This document shows, piece by piece, positions 6,886 through 14,599 of a stretch of DNA of 19,458 nucleotides (the first letter of the stretch is position 1; each line of letters starts with the position of its first letter). A program made the translations under genes and the position numbers. The stretch covers positions 1 through 19,458 of the forward strand of contig DAIRGS010000124.1 of the NCBI GenBank assembly GCA_036794395.1, in the 5' to 3' direction. The notes below the pieces were generated by a model. It made no database searches, was not told the origin of the DNA, and was given only the letters and a program-made list of their open reading frames with translations. This DNA comes from DASXMX01 sp036794395. GTDB taxonomy: Bacteria > Planctomycetota > Phycisphaerae > Tepidisphaerales > Tepidisphaeraceae.

Positions 6886-7490
6886 ATACTCGCCCAAACC
6901 CATCTTCGATCGAATCGATAACGACTTTACCGCGTATTGCGTCAAGCAAAGTTGGAGCCGCACTACGGGGTCGTGGCTGGGGTCGTGGTGGGGGTCGGGC
7001 TCGGCGGAAGGGTTTTACGCTGATAGAGGTACTTGCGGCGCTGGTGCTGCTGGCGATCGTGTTGCCGGCAGCGATGCGCGGGGTGACGGCGGCGGCTTCC
7101 GCGGCTTCGTCGGCTCAGAAGCGCACCAAGGCAGCCGCCCTGGCCGCGTCCAAGCTTCAAGAAATTCTGGCGACCGGGCAGTATGCCAATGGCGGGTTGT
7201 CGGGTGATTTCGGTTCTGAAGAAGGGCCGGAGTACAACGGATTTCGGTGGGAGGCGCAGACTTCCAACTGGAACCAGCCGGGATTTAATTCGCAGGATCT
7301 CCAGACTCAAACGCTGGAACAACTTGATCTTAAAGTGACCTGGCGTGGTAAAGGTGGAGATCAATCGATCACTCTGTCCACGCTTGTTTACTCCAATTCG
7401 CCAGTGGGGCCCGCGGCCCAACCCCCTGTTGTCACTGATACCACCAAACGCGGCCCATTATTGGGGAACGTTACCAGCGGGGGGTTCTAA
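6882..7490 (+). CDS. gspI: Minor pseudopilin GspI
   Basis: A 202-residue prepilin-like protein with the signal RKGFTLIEVLAALVLLAIVL; the cleavage site is after Gly44 and Glu is at +5. The mature part shows the GspI pattern AALAASKLQEILATGQ and GFRWEAQTSNW. It would help form the pseudopilus tip with GspJ and GspK. The leader is unusually long at 44 residues, whereas 6-25 is common. Its last third (RGRGWGRGGGRARRK) is encoded by three tandem 12-base units. The ATG start is firm because it overlaps the gspH stop (ATGA). The C-terminal tail after about residue 170 is Pro/Thr/Gly-rich and probably flexible. Confidence 0.88.
   Translation: MNTRPNPSSIESITTLPRIASSKVGAALRGRGWGRGGGRARRKGFTLIEVLAALVLLAIVLPAAMRGVTAAASAASSAQKRTKAAALAASKLQEILATGQYANGGLSGDFGSEEGPEYNGFRWEAQTSNWNQPGFNSQDLQTQTLEQLDLKVTWRGKGGDQSITLSTLVYSNSPVGPAAQPPVVTDTTKRGPLLGNVTSGGF
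6967..7002 (+). repeat. 12-base tandem repeat inside the gspI leader
   Basis: Three adjacent units, ggggtcgtggct (6967-6978), ggggtcgtggtg (6979-6990) and the diverged ggggtcgggctc (6991-7002), encode an Arg/Gly-rich stretch just before the prepilin cleavage site. The 12-base period keeps the frame, so copy number could change without breaking the gene. Confidence 0.6.
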
Positions 7491-7528
7491 ATGATCGTGC
7501 GTGAGTCCGCGCTATTCGTTTTTCGTGA

Positions 7529-7749
7529 CACGGCCTTCCCCTTCGGGTCTGAGCCTCAGGGTCGAAGACAGGCCGTGGTCGAGGACGCTTCGGGCGCGGC
7601 GCAGGGTGAAATGTGGGAAAACCAACTCGCGGGAATCGGGCATTTTTTGGCGGCAATTCAGAAGGTTGTCCCACTGTCGAAACTTGGTTTTCCCAAATCA
7701 CGCGCATCGCGGATGGTCTTGCCCCCCGATCATGGGCTGGAAGCCCATG
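7529..7749. repeat. Composite palindromic repeat insert between gspI and the gspJ prepilin signal
   Basis: Three separate inverted repeats sit in a row. First, cacggcct (7529-7536) pairs with aggccgtg (7570-7577), with inner pairs cttcg/cgaag and ctgag/ctcag. Second, tgggaaaaccaa (7614-7625) pairs perfectly with ttggttttccca (7684-7695), 12 bp. Third, catgggct pairs with agcccatg around gga (7731-7749). The stretch from 7491 to 7781 happens to lack stop codons in the gspJ frame. Its content looks non-coding, and it parts two genes of an otherwise tightly packed operon. Confidence 0.65.
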
Positions 7750-7781
7750 CCACAAAGCGCGGAATCGCGAACGGCTATTTA

Positions 7782-8516
7782 GTGCGTGCAGGCATTCGGA
7801 GCCATCGCTATTCCCGGGGGGCGCGCCACGGATTTACGTTACTCGAATTGCTGATCGCGTTGACGATCTCGGCGGTTGTCGCACTGTCGATGTTCAGCTC
7901 GCTTTATATCGTTTTTAAGTCGCGAGAAAACAGCATGGCGGCGCTGGCGCCGGTTGCCTCGGCCGAGCTGGCGATGGAGATGATTCGCGCGGATATACAA
8001 TCCGCCCTCCCCGAAGCGCCGGCAACGGGAACAACGTCCGGATTGCCAGGAGGCATTTCTGCACAAACCACGACCGCCGCTCCGCTGATCGGGCCATTTG
8101 AGGGCACACAGGGTGGCGGCACCGCGGGAGGGGATGCGTTGTATTTATATGGGACGGGATATATCCCGCCGCATAAATCGGGCGTGGGTGATGTAAAGCA
8201 GATCGCGTTGATGATGGACCAGCAGAACAACACGAAGGTTCTGGTGCGCGAGGTGTGGGGTAATCTTCTGTCGCAGCAGGCGCAGACGCTGGATCCGGAT
8301 AAGGAAGTCATTTGCCGGTACGTCACGTCGTTTACCTTGCAGTATTACGATGGGACGCAGTGGCAGACTTCGTGGGATTCGACGCAATACAACAACTCGC
8401 TGCCGGTGGCTGTTGAAGTGACGCTTGAGCTGATGCCGCCGGGCGTGAAGCAGCCGATTCATATGCGACGCGTTTTTGGTCTTTCGTGCCTGACGCCCCC
8501 AACCCCGATACAATGA
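7782..8516 (+). CDS. gspJ: Minor pseudopilin GspJ
   Basis: The prepilin signal is RHGFTLLELLIALTISAVVA, with cleavage after Gly and Glu at +5. A mostly beta-stranded domain of about 200 residues follows, with pieces such as AELAMEMIRADIQSAL, DALYLYGTGYIPP and YYDGTQWQTSWDST, which fit GspJ. I place the start at GTG 7782, which gives a 245-residue protein with an ordinary 17-residue leader. The same frame is open back to an ATG at 7491, which would give 341 residues with an implausible leader of more than 110 residues made of palindromic repeat DNA; automated calls may use that longer form. The stop overlaps the gspK start (ATGA). GspJ forms the tip complex with GspI and GspK in known systems. 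Confidence 0.85.
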   Translation: MRAGIRSHRYSRGARHGFTLLELLIALTISAVVALSMFSSLYIVFKSRENSMAALAPVASAELAMEMIRADIQSALPEAPATGTTSGLPGGISAQTTTAAPLIGPFEGTQGGGTAGGDALYLYGTGYIPPHKSGVGDVKQIALMMDQQNNTKVLVREVWGNLLSQQAQTLDPDKEVICRYVTSFTLQYYDGTQWQTSWDSTQYNNSLPVAVEVTLELMPPGVKQPIHMRRVFGLSCLTPPTPIQ

Positions 8517-9952
8517 GCCAAAAGACCTTAACATCCCGACGCGGCACTATCTTCGTTACTGCGATGTGGGTCACTATCATCATTGGTGCGGTCGTTCTTG
8601 TTTTCGCCCGTTCCATGCGCGTCGAGTTGACCGCCGCCGCGAATCGTGTCAGTACCGATCAGGCCGAAGCGGTGGAGTTGGGCGTGGAGCAATACGTCCT
8701 TGCGCAACTTGATAATATCGATGGCGAGGCCGACTACGTTCTTAACCTGCCCGGCGAGCAATGCCGCATTGGCGAGGGCTACTTCTGGCTTCTCCGACCC
8801 TCGGCCAACGCGCAAAGTTACGAGTTCGGAATCACTGATGAGGCCGGCAAGTTTAACCTGAATTACAATAAGGTGAGTCCGACGGGAGCGCTGTTGCCTG
8901 CAACCGACCAAACCCAGCTGATGTATCTCCCAGGCATGTTAAGCCAACAGGCCGACAGCATTATTGACTGGATCGACACTGATCCGATGAACATCACCGG
9001 GGGAGACGGCGCCGAAAGCGATTACTATCAGTCCCTTCCCGAGCCGTATCAGGCCAAGAATGCCAACCTCGAAACCATCGAGGAGCTTTCGCTCGTCCAG
9101 GGGGTGGACTCGACGCTGATGTATGGCATCGATCGAAACCATAATGGAGTGATTGAGCAGGGTGAGACATCGCAGGGCTCAACTGGCACCAATTCGAACG
9201 GTGTTACTGCCGATCGCGGACTCTTTCCATTCGTTACGATTTACTCGGCCGAACCTGACACATGTATAGACGGCACGCCAAGGTATTCTTGTTCAGGGCC
9301 TCCAAATCCGAACACGCTCAAAGGTATTGTCACCGATTCTGCCGTTGCAACGGCGATCCAACAGGCGCAGTCCGGAGGTCTGAAGAACGTATTTCAACTT
9401 GTGCGCCCTGGTTTAACATCCGCGCAGCTGGCTCCGTGGGCTGACAAGCTTTCGTTTCGAGCCACAACGGGCTCGCCGAACGCTACTACAACGGGAACGC
9501 CGCCTCTCCTTAAAGGTTTGATCAACGTTAACACTGCTTCCAGGGAAGTGCTGCTGACACTTATGGGTGTCAACCCGAATCTAACTTCAAACGACATCGA
9601 CAATCTTATCAATGAGCGCGAGCGATCCGACACCAGCACGATCATGTGGGTGTACGACGCATTGCAGGATAAGGCTGCCAGCATTGGAAACTACATCACA
9701 AACCGCTCTTTCGTCTATTCCGCCGATATCGTGGCGGTCAGTGGTGATGGCCGGGCGTTTAAGCGGGTTCGTATTGTGGTCGATGCGACACAGAGCCCGC
9801 CCAAAATCGTGTATCGTAAAGACCTGACTTCGATGGGTTGGCCGCTTCCAGAATCAGTCCGCACGTCGTTGCGGCAGGGCAAAGGTCCGGGGTCAAGCCT
9901 GACGGGTAATGGCGGCGGCGGCTTCGGTGGCATGGGTGGATTAGGCAGATAG
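8513..9952 (+). CDS. gspK: Minor pseudopilin GspK
   Basis: A 479-residue protein starting MSQKTLTSRRG, followed by a membrane helix (about 12-33). GspK proteins lack the Glu at +5 of other pseudopilins, and Thr occupies it here. The large globular part has the GspK sentence SIIDWIDTDPMN, then GAESDYYQSLPEPYQAKN and ETIEELSLVQGV. A helix-hairpin-helix-like region, LINVNTASREVLLTLMGVNP, lies near 336-355. An EF-hand-like loop DRNHNGVIEQGE is at 207-218. The tail is a Gly-rich run (GNGGGGFGGMGGLGR). The ATG at 8513 overlaps the gspJ stop by 4 bases and is preferred over a GTG at 8486. GspK is expected to cap the pseudopilus. Confidence 0.92.
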   Translation: MSQKTLTSRRGTIFVTAMWVTIIIGAVVLVFARSMRVELTAAANRVSTDQAEAVELGVEQYVLAQLDNIDGEADYVLNLPGEQCRIGEGYFWLLRPSANAQSYEFGITDEAGKFNLNYNKVSPTGALLPATDQTQLMYLPGMLSQQADSIIDWIDTDPMNITGGDGAESDYYQSLPEPYQAKNANLETIEELSLVQGVDSTLMYGIDRNHNGVIEQGETSQGSTGTNSNGVTADRGLFPFVTIYSAEPDTCIDGTPRYSCSGPPNPNTLKGIVTDSAVATAIQQAQSGGLKNVFQLVRPGLTSAQLAPWADKLSFRATTGSPNATTTGTPPLLKGLINVNTASREVLLTLMGVNPNLTSNDIDNLINERERSDTSTIMWVYDALQDKAASIGNYITNRSFVYSADIVAVSGDGRAFKRVRIVVDATQSPPKIVYRKDLTSMGWPLPESVRTSLRQGKGPGSSLTGNGGGGFGGMGGLGR

Positions 9953-9958
9953 GCAGAA

Positions 9959-11440
9959 ATGAAACCAACGCGACATAACAAAATGCTGGGAATTGCGGTC
10001 GGCGAACGATCGATGCTCGTGGCCGAGGTACACACCGGCAGCAGTGGTCCGGAGGTCATCAAGGCGATGGAGTTCACGTACCCGGAGGGTGTGACGCCGG
10101 CGAAGGACCCCGCGGCGATCGGAAGCGCGCTGGGGCAATTCCTGAAGGAAAAGGGATTCGGCGCGCGGCTGGCCGTGTTTGGCTTGCCGGCCAAGTGGGT
10201 GCTGTCCAAGCAGAAGGAAGTGCCCGCGATCGCGGATAATCTTCTGGCCGACACGCTTCGGCTCCAGGCGGAGAGCGAATTTTCCAGTGAGTTGGGCGAA
10301 CTGGTTTACGATTATGCTGGCTCGGGCGGGGCGAATCCTTCGGTGGGAGGGACGAGCAGTGTTTTGTTGCTGGCGGTCCCCAAGCGTTACATCGATCAGA
10401 TCAATCAACTGGCGGAAGCTGCGCGCGTGAGAGTGCTGGCGGTGACGCCTTTTTCGACGGCGATTGGTGCTTCGTCGAAAGGCTCGGCCGATGCGATGAT
10501 GTTGCTGCTGGGGCCATCGGGCGTGGAATTTACGACCCAGCATGGCGGACACCCGAGCGTGCTTCGGTATCTGGGCACATCGGCGGATTCGACGCCGACG
10601 CTCATGGGCGAACTCCGCCGGGCCGCGACCCGAACCGGCGCGGCCGGGGCAAGCACGCGCGAGATCTTTATCTGGAATGACACTGGGGCGGATGAAACGC
10701 AGATTCAATCGATCGGACACTCGCTGGAACTGGGCGTTCGCGATGGAAGCCTTGGCGATCTGGGCGTATCGGCTGCACCGGGCGTGATGAATGGCCGCGA
10801 TTTCGCGACGTCGATCTCGCTGGCGGTTCTTGGAATGGCTCCTGCCGAGGGCGTACCGGACTTTCTGGATTCGCGGCTTGCTCCGCTTCCCGAACAGCGT
10901 ATCGATCGTCGGACGTTGCTTGCCGCGGCGGTGGTCGTATTGCTGGTTGCGACGGCGGGGCTGTGGTATTGGAACATTCAGTCGCGACAGGCGGCGGTCG
11001 ATCAGATCGTTAAAGAAAACATCTCTAACAACGATGCGCGAACCAAGGCGCAGGCGACAGTCAAGAGAATTCAGTTGGCGGAGCGATGGCACGGGGAGAA
11101 GCCGAAATTTGTCGCGTGCCTGACGGATCTCACGGAACTGGCCCCGCAGACCCCGGACATTTACGGCACGCAATTTTCGCTCAAGGACGAAACGCCGGAT
11201 GCCAGCAGCGCCACTCCAACGCCGGCCGGCACAAATCCGCCTCCTCCCAAGCCGACGATCATGAAGGGCACACTCAAGGGCAAAGCGACCAACGACAATG
11301 TGATTTTTGCCCTGGCCCAGAAGCTGATGGACAGCAAGGGCAAGTTTTCCGGCACCCGGATCGAGTCCAGGGACCGCAACGAAAGCAAGGGCCAGGTCGA
11401 AATCAGTTTCGTCATTGAATTTAACTATTCGCCTAAGTAA
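9959..11440 (+). CDS. gspL: Type II secretion GspL-like protein (PilM-like plus PilN-like)
   Basis: A 493-residue protein. The first ~310 residues resemble the actin-like cytoplasmic fold of GspL/PilM: MLGIAVGERSMLVAEV at the start, VFGLPAKWVLSKQKEVP, and FLDSRLAPLPE before the membrane. One membrane helix spans about 318-338 (TLLAAAVVVLLVATAGLWYW). The periplasmic part carries a Pro/Thr-rich linker (about 411-433) and a PilN-like ferredoxin-fold tail, KGKFSGTRIESRDRNESKGQ. In known systems GspL holds GspE at the membrane and pairs with GspM. The start ATG lies 6 bases after gspK, with aggcag just upstream. Sequence similarity to classical GspL is weak; position and architecture support the name. 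Confidence 0.8.
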   Translation: MKPTRHNKMLGIAVGERSMLVAEVHTGSSGPEVIKAMEFTYPEGVTPAKDPAAIGSALGQFLKEKGFGARLAVFGLPAKWVLSKQKEVPAIADNLLADTLRLQAESEFSSELGELVYDYAGSGGANPSVGGTSSVLLLAVPKRYIDQINQLAEAARVRVLAVTPFSTAIGASSKGSADAMMLLLGPSGVEFTTQHGGHPSVLRYLGTSADSTPTLMGELRRAATRTGAAGASTREIFIWNDTGADETQIQSIGHSLELGVRDGSLGDLGVSAAPGVMNGRDFATSISLAVLGMAPAEGVPDFLDSRLAPLPEQRIDRRTLLAAAVVVLLVATAGLWYWNIQSRQAAVDQIVKENISNNDARTKAQATVKRIQLAERWHGEKPKFVACLTDLTELAPQTPDIYGTQFSLKDETPDASSATPTPAGTNPPPPKPTIMKGTLKGKATNDNVIFALAQKLMDSKGKFSGTRIESRDRNESKGQVEISFVIEFNYSPK

Positions 11441-11460
11441 CAGGGCGGCGGAGTACACTC

Positions 11461-12057
11461 GTGGTCCTATCTCAACGTGAACGATATATCGCAGTCGGCC
11501 TGGGTGCCGTGCTCGTGCTGCTGATTCTCTGGCAGGTTGTCTACTCGCCGCTGGAGAACTGGAGCAGCCAGATCAGCACTGACAAGGCCAATGCGATTAA
11601 AGAGCGTGATGACACGGCCAAACTTTTCAAAGACCAGGTGGCGTTGCTGAAGGTCTGGGATGAAATGCAGAAGGCGGGTCTTCAAAACGCTCCGGGCGAC
11701 GCGCAGAATAAGCTGGGCCAGGCGGTAACCGAATGGGCCATGCAATCGGGGGTCTCTGTTTCTAACTGGAAGGCCAATCAGACCACCATGGTCGACCCCA
11801 AGGCGGGATTTGTGGCGGCCGGTGTGCAGGCGACCTGTAGCGGCACGACCAGCGGCATTGCCAAGCTCCTGTATCAGATCGAAGTGGCGAAGATCCCGGC
11901 CCGGCTGCATGGCATGACGATCAGCAGCAAAAAGGAAGGCACCGACGATCTTACGGTTATTCTCGATCTAAGCACGCTATGTCTTGTGCCGCCGACCCAG
12001 GTTTCGCCTGCTCCCACGCCGGCGCTTTCGACTGCGGCGAAAACTGACGATCGTTAA
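11461..12057 (+). CDS. gspM: Type II secretion GspM/PilO-like protein
   Basis: A 198-residue bitopic protein: a short cytoplasmic end (MVLSQRERY), a membrane helix (about 9-28), a coiled-coil-like stretch (about 38-75) and a small periplasmic domain (LLYQIEVAKIPARLHGMTI) typical of the GspM/PilO ferredoxin-like fold. The C-terminus is Pro/Thr/Ala-rich. It would partner GspL in the inner-membrane platform. The GTG start has cggag about 7 bases upstream. It is the last recognised gene of the gsp operon; no GspC or GspN follows. Confidence 0.82.
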   Translation: MVLSQRERYIAVGLGAVLVLLILWQVVYSPLENWSSQISTDKANAIKERDDTAKLFKDQVALLKVWDEMQKAGLQNAPGDAQNKLGQAVTEWAMQSGVSVSNWKANQTTMVDPKAGFVAAGVQATCSGTTSGIAKLLYQIEVAKIPARLHGMTISSKKEGTDDLTVILDLSTLCLVPPTQVSPAPTPALSTAAKTDDR

Positions 12058-12117
12058 GTTAAAGCAACCGGCGACCAGCTGCTTTTCTTCGCCCGAACGA
12101 TGAGAGAAAATAACTGC

Positions 12118-12723
12118 ATGTCGCCGACTTACCGATCGATCGCTCATCTTGTCTGCGTTTTGGTTTTGGGTGTGTGTGGCTGCACCAATCAGCCGGCGGC
12201 TAACCCACCCAGTACGAAGCAATCCAATGCGGTGAGTCCGAAGGATCCGCCTCGAGTTGTCGATTGGACCAAGCTCCCTAAGAGCGGGGCGTATTTTGAT
12301 GTGGACTCGTGTGCGGATCGGCTGCACAGCATTGAGGGGCAGATCATCAGTTATTACGCCGTTCATCGTGAACTGCCTGAACGGCTTTCTGATCTCACCC
12401 GCTATGCCGATCCGGGTGATACGACGGACTACACCTGTCCGGTTTCTCATCAGTCGTATGTGTATGTGCCTAACGGTCTGGCACTGGCCAACGATGTGAG
12501 CAATGGTCGGCTGATCCTTTACGATGCCACTCCCGCGCACGATTCGGCGCGCGGGCCGATGCGGTGGGGCATTTTGTTTTCTGAAGCCAAGGGCCGTGCG
12601 CCGGTGACCACGCACATTATTCCGATTCCAGAAAATACGATGCCGGGCTTTGTGCCTGTGGCGCCGCGGCTTGGGCCAACGGTTCCGGCGCCTATTAATC
12701 CGCCGGCCAATGGGCAGCAGTAG
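12118..12723 (+). CDS. Putative lipoprotein with pseudopilin-like C-terminal part
   Basis: A 201-residue protein. Residues 8-22 form a lipoprotein signal (SIAHLVCVLVLGVCGC) with Cys22 as the likely lipid site; Cys20 is an alternative. A Pro/Ser/Asn linker follows, then a helical segment SIEGQIISYYAVHRELPERL and a small domain with YTCPVSHQSYVYVPNGL. That pairing, a helix with a 'YYxxHxxLPxxL' turn and a CPxSxxxYxY strand, recalls the globular part of GspG-like pseudopilins and small planctomycete proteins. It begins 60 bases after gspM on the same strand, so it may belong to the secretion operon. The start could also be ATG at 12100. Function unknown. Confidence 0.6.
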   Translation: MSPTYRSIAHLVCVLVLGVCGCTNQPAANPPSTKQSNAVSPKDPPRVVDWTKLPKSGAYFDVDSCADRLHSIEGQIISYYAVHRELPERLSDLTRYADPGDTTDYTCPVSHQSYVYVPNGLALANDVSNGRLILYDATPAHDSARGPMRWGILFSEAKGRAPVTTHIIPIPENTMPGFVPVAPRLGPTVPAPINPPANGQQ

Positions 12724-12732
12724 CCGCGCGTG

Positions 12733-12911
12733 GGTGCGTGACAGTTTCGGTGGCTGCCCTTAGTTCCCCTCCACCGGTACGCCGGGGGAGGGTAGGGAGG
12801 GGGTTTGGCAGTCCATGCGAGAATTGATCGACTAATCAAAAACGACCCCTCCCTACCCTCCCCCGGCGTACCGGTGGAGGGAGAAGAAGGCCGCCTAAAG
12901 TGTCACGGACC
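12733..12911. mobile_element. Fold-back (MITE-like) element with flanking 10-bp direct repeats
   Basis: The ends ggtgcgtgacagtttcgg (12733-12750) and cctaaagtgtcacggacc (12894-12911) are inverted repeats matching at 15 of 18 positions. Inside them a perfect 36-bp inverted repeat occupies 12767-12802 and 12846-12881, around a 43-base loop. The direct repeat agccgcgcgt lies at 12722-12731 and 12912-12921, just outside the ends, as a target duplication would. There is no room for a transposase, so mobilisation would need an enzyme from elsewhere. The left direct repeat starts inside the tag stop codon of the lipoprotein gene. On the RNA level it would fold into a very stable hairpin that could stop transcription. 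Confidence 0.7.
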
Positions 12912-12921
12912 AGCCGCGCGT

Positions 12922-13158
12922 AACTTGACCCGGCTGCAAAGCGCTCTTAAAGTTCTGTGCAAATACAATACGCGGAGCCAATGGTGGTTCCGGGGCGAGT
13001 TGAATCGCAGCTTGCGGCCCGTGGGGTGTAAACCCCGCAAAACAGCTAAAGCGCGGCAGGTGTTCTGCCCCGGGCCATGCCGTTTTCGGCGTGGTCTTTT
13101 GCTTTGGTAGAATTGCGCGTGTTGCAGAATTTGCCCGTTTTCAAAGAGTCGGTGCCCT
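12922..13158. other. Gene-free stretch with small hairpins before moeB
   Basis: No convincing gene is seen. Two hairpins stand out: ttgc (13012-13015) with gcaa (13037-13040) enclosing gggg (13023-13026) with cccc (13033-13036); and ccatgccg (13075-13082) with cggcgtgg (13087-13094) around tttt, followed by tcttttgcttt, which could act as a terminator of upstream transcription. The moeB promoter must lie here too, probably between 13095 and 13145, but no clear boxes are visible. Confidence 0.4.
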
Positions 13159-14484
13159 ATGACGCAGACGTTGAATCCACCCGTCGGCAGCAGTTCCCCA
13201 GTGACACAACTCAACCAGGAGCAGGTCAATCGCTACAAGCGGCATTTGATCCTGCCGGAGGTTGGGCCTGAAGGGCAGAAGAAGCTGTTGAACGCGAAAG
13301 TGTTGTGCATTGGCGCGGGTGGTCTGGGGTGTCCGATCAGTCTTTATCTTGCGGCCGCGGGCGTGGGGACGATCGGGCTGGCGGATGTGGATGTGGTGAG
13401 CCCGAGCAATCTCCAACGCCAGATTCTTTTTGGCACCAACGATATTGGCGAAGACAAGGTGAAGGCGGCGGGGCGTCGGCTGAAAGACCTCAATCCCGAT
13501 CTGAAGCTGATCGAGCATAAGACGATCGTGAACAGCTCGAATGTCATGGATCTGATTCGTGACTATGACGTGATCATCGATGGCACCGACAACTTCCCGA
13601 CGCGCTATTGCGTGAATGATGCGTGCGTGCTTCAGGGCAAGCCGAACGTGTATGGTTCGATCTTTCGGTTTGAGGGGATGGTTACGGTCTTTGCTCCGCA
13701 TCTGAAGAATCCAGACACGGGCGAGCGCGGTCCGTGCTATCGGTGCATGTATCCCGAGCCGCCGGACCCGGGTTCGGTGCCGAGCTGCGCCGAGGGCGGC
13801 GTGCTGGGCGTGATTTGCGGGACGATCGGCAGTCTTCAGGCGAATGAAACGATCAAGCTGATTCTGGGTCTGGGCCGACCGGCCATCGGGCGGTTGCTGA
13901 CCTACAGCTCGCTGGATATCGAATTTCGAACGTTCAAGGTTCGGCGCGACCCCAATTGCCCGGTGTGCGGCGAGCATCCCACCATCACCGAGCCGATTGA
14001 TTATGAGCAATTCTGCGGCGTTCCGATTCTCGATCCGAAGAGTCTGGAAGAAACCAAGCAGGAAGCGACGAGAGCCAAGGGTGGAAATGGAAAGCCCGCG
14101 GCGGCGCCGGCGGCGAATCTGGATGCCAAGGGGCTTCCGCCGGGCTATGCGTTTAAGCCGGATTGGGAAGTGACGCCTCGGGATGTGAAATCGATGCAGG
14201 ATAAGGGCGAGGCATTCTATTTCATCGATTGCCGTCTGCCTAATGAGTATCAGATCACGAGCATTGCGGGCGCGGAGCTGATACCACTCCAGCAGATGGG
14301 GCAGTATCGGGATAAACTTGAAGCGCATCGCAATGAGAAGATCGTCGTGCACTGCAAGAGCGGCGGACGGTCGTTGCAGTTCACGCAGGCTTTGCGCCAG
14401 GCCGGGTTCAAGGATGTGAAGAGCATGGCGGGGGGGATAAGTCTTTGGAATAAGGATATTAATCCGGGTGGGCCACAATACTGA
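13159..14484 (+). CDS. moeB: MoeB/ThiF-type adenylyltransferase fused to a rhodanese domain
   Basis: A 441-residue E1-like enzyme. The N-terminal ThiF/MoeB domain (about 22-285) shows the nucleotide loop GAGGLG (52-57), NLQRQ with Arg87, Lys100 and DGTDNFPTRY (141-150). Paired zinc cysteines are CYRC (193-196) and CPVC (267-270), and Cys210 lies in PSCAEGGVLGV. After a Lys/Ala-rich linker (about 300-325) comes a rhodanese domain (about 337-438) with the active loop CKSGGRS, Cys399. It should adenylate the C-terminus of a ubiquitin-like sulfur carrier (MoaD, ThiS or CysO type) and pass on sulfur through the rhodanese cysteine, as in MOCS3/MoeZ proteins. The partner carrier is not in the window. 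The pathway (molybdopterin, thiamine or cysteine) cannot be decided. Confidence 0.93.
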   Translation: MTQTLNPPVGSSSPVTQLNQEQVNRYKRHLILPEVGPEGQKKLLNAKVLCIGAGGLGCPISLYLAAAGVGTIGLADVDVVSPSNLQRQILFGTNDIGEDKVKAAGRRLKDLNPDLKLIEHKTIVNSSNVMDLIRDYDVIIDGTDNFPTRYCVNDACVLQGKPNVYGSIFRFEGMVTVFAPHLKNPDTGERGPCYRCMYPEPPDPGSVPSCAEGGVLGVICGTIGSLQANETIKLILGLGRPAIGRLLTYSSLDIEFRTFKVRRDPNCPVCGEHPTITEPIDYEQFCGVPILDPKSLEETKQEATRAKGGNGKPAAAPAANLDAKGLPPGYAFKPDWEVTPRDVKSMQDKGEAFYFIDCRLPNEYQITSIAGAELIPLQQMGQYRDKLEAHRNEKIVVHCKSGGRSLQFTQALRQAGFKDVKSMAGGISLWNKDINPGGPQY

Positions 14485-14488
14485 TTGG

Positions 14489-14599
14489 TTCACCGCAGAG
14501 ACGCAGAGGACGCAGAGAAGAGGAAGAGAATGATAAGTGGTGGATCTGAAGCACTCAGGGTTTGCATTCTCTCTGCGTGCTCTGCGGCTCTGCGGTGAA
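14489..14599. repeat. Inverted repeat right after the moeB stop
   Basis: The left arm begins ttcaccgcagagacgcagag (14489 onward, to about 14519) and the right arm ends ggctctgcggtgaa (14567-14599). The reverse complement of the right arm matches the left over about 30 bases with two or three differences. It starts 4 bases after the moeB tga and lies between convergent genes. It has the look of a small non-autonomous fold-back element and may double as a terminator. No flanking direct repeat was found. From memory, this ctctgcggtgaa-type repeat occurs in many environmental bacterial genomes. Confidence 0.7.

Noticed and set aside
9941..11458. A 505-codon minus-strand frame opposite gspL
   Set aside because: It is Arg/His-rich with no recognisable motif, while the plus strand fits GspL in an ordered operon.
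12805..13110. A 101-codon plus-strand frame across the gap before moeB
   Set aside because: It is made of the inverted-repeat arm and hairpin DNA, shows no known domain and starts inside the mobile element.
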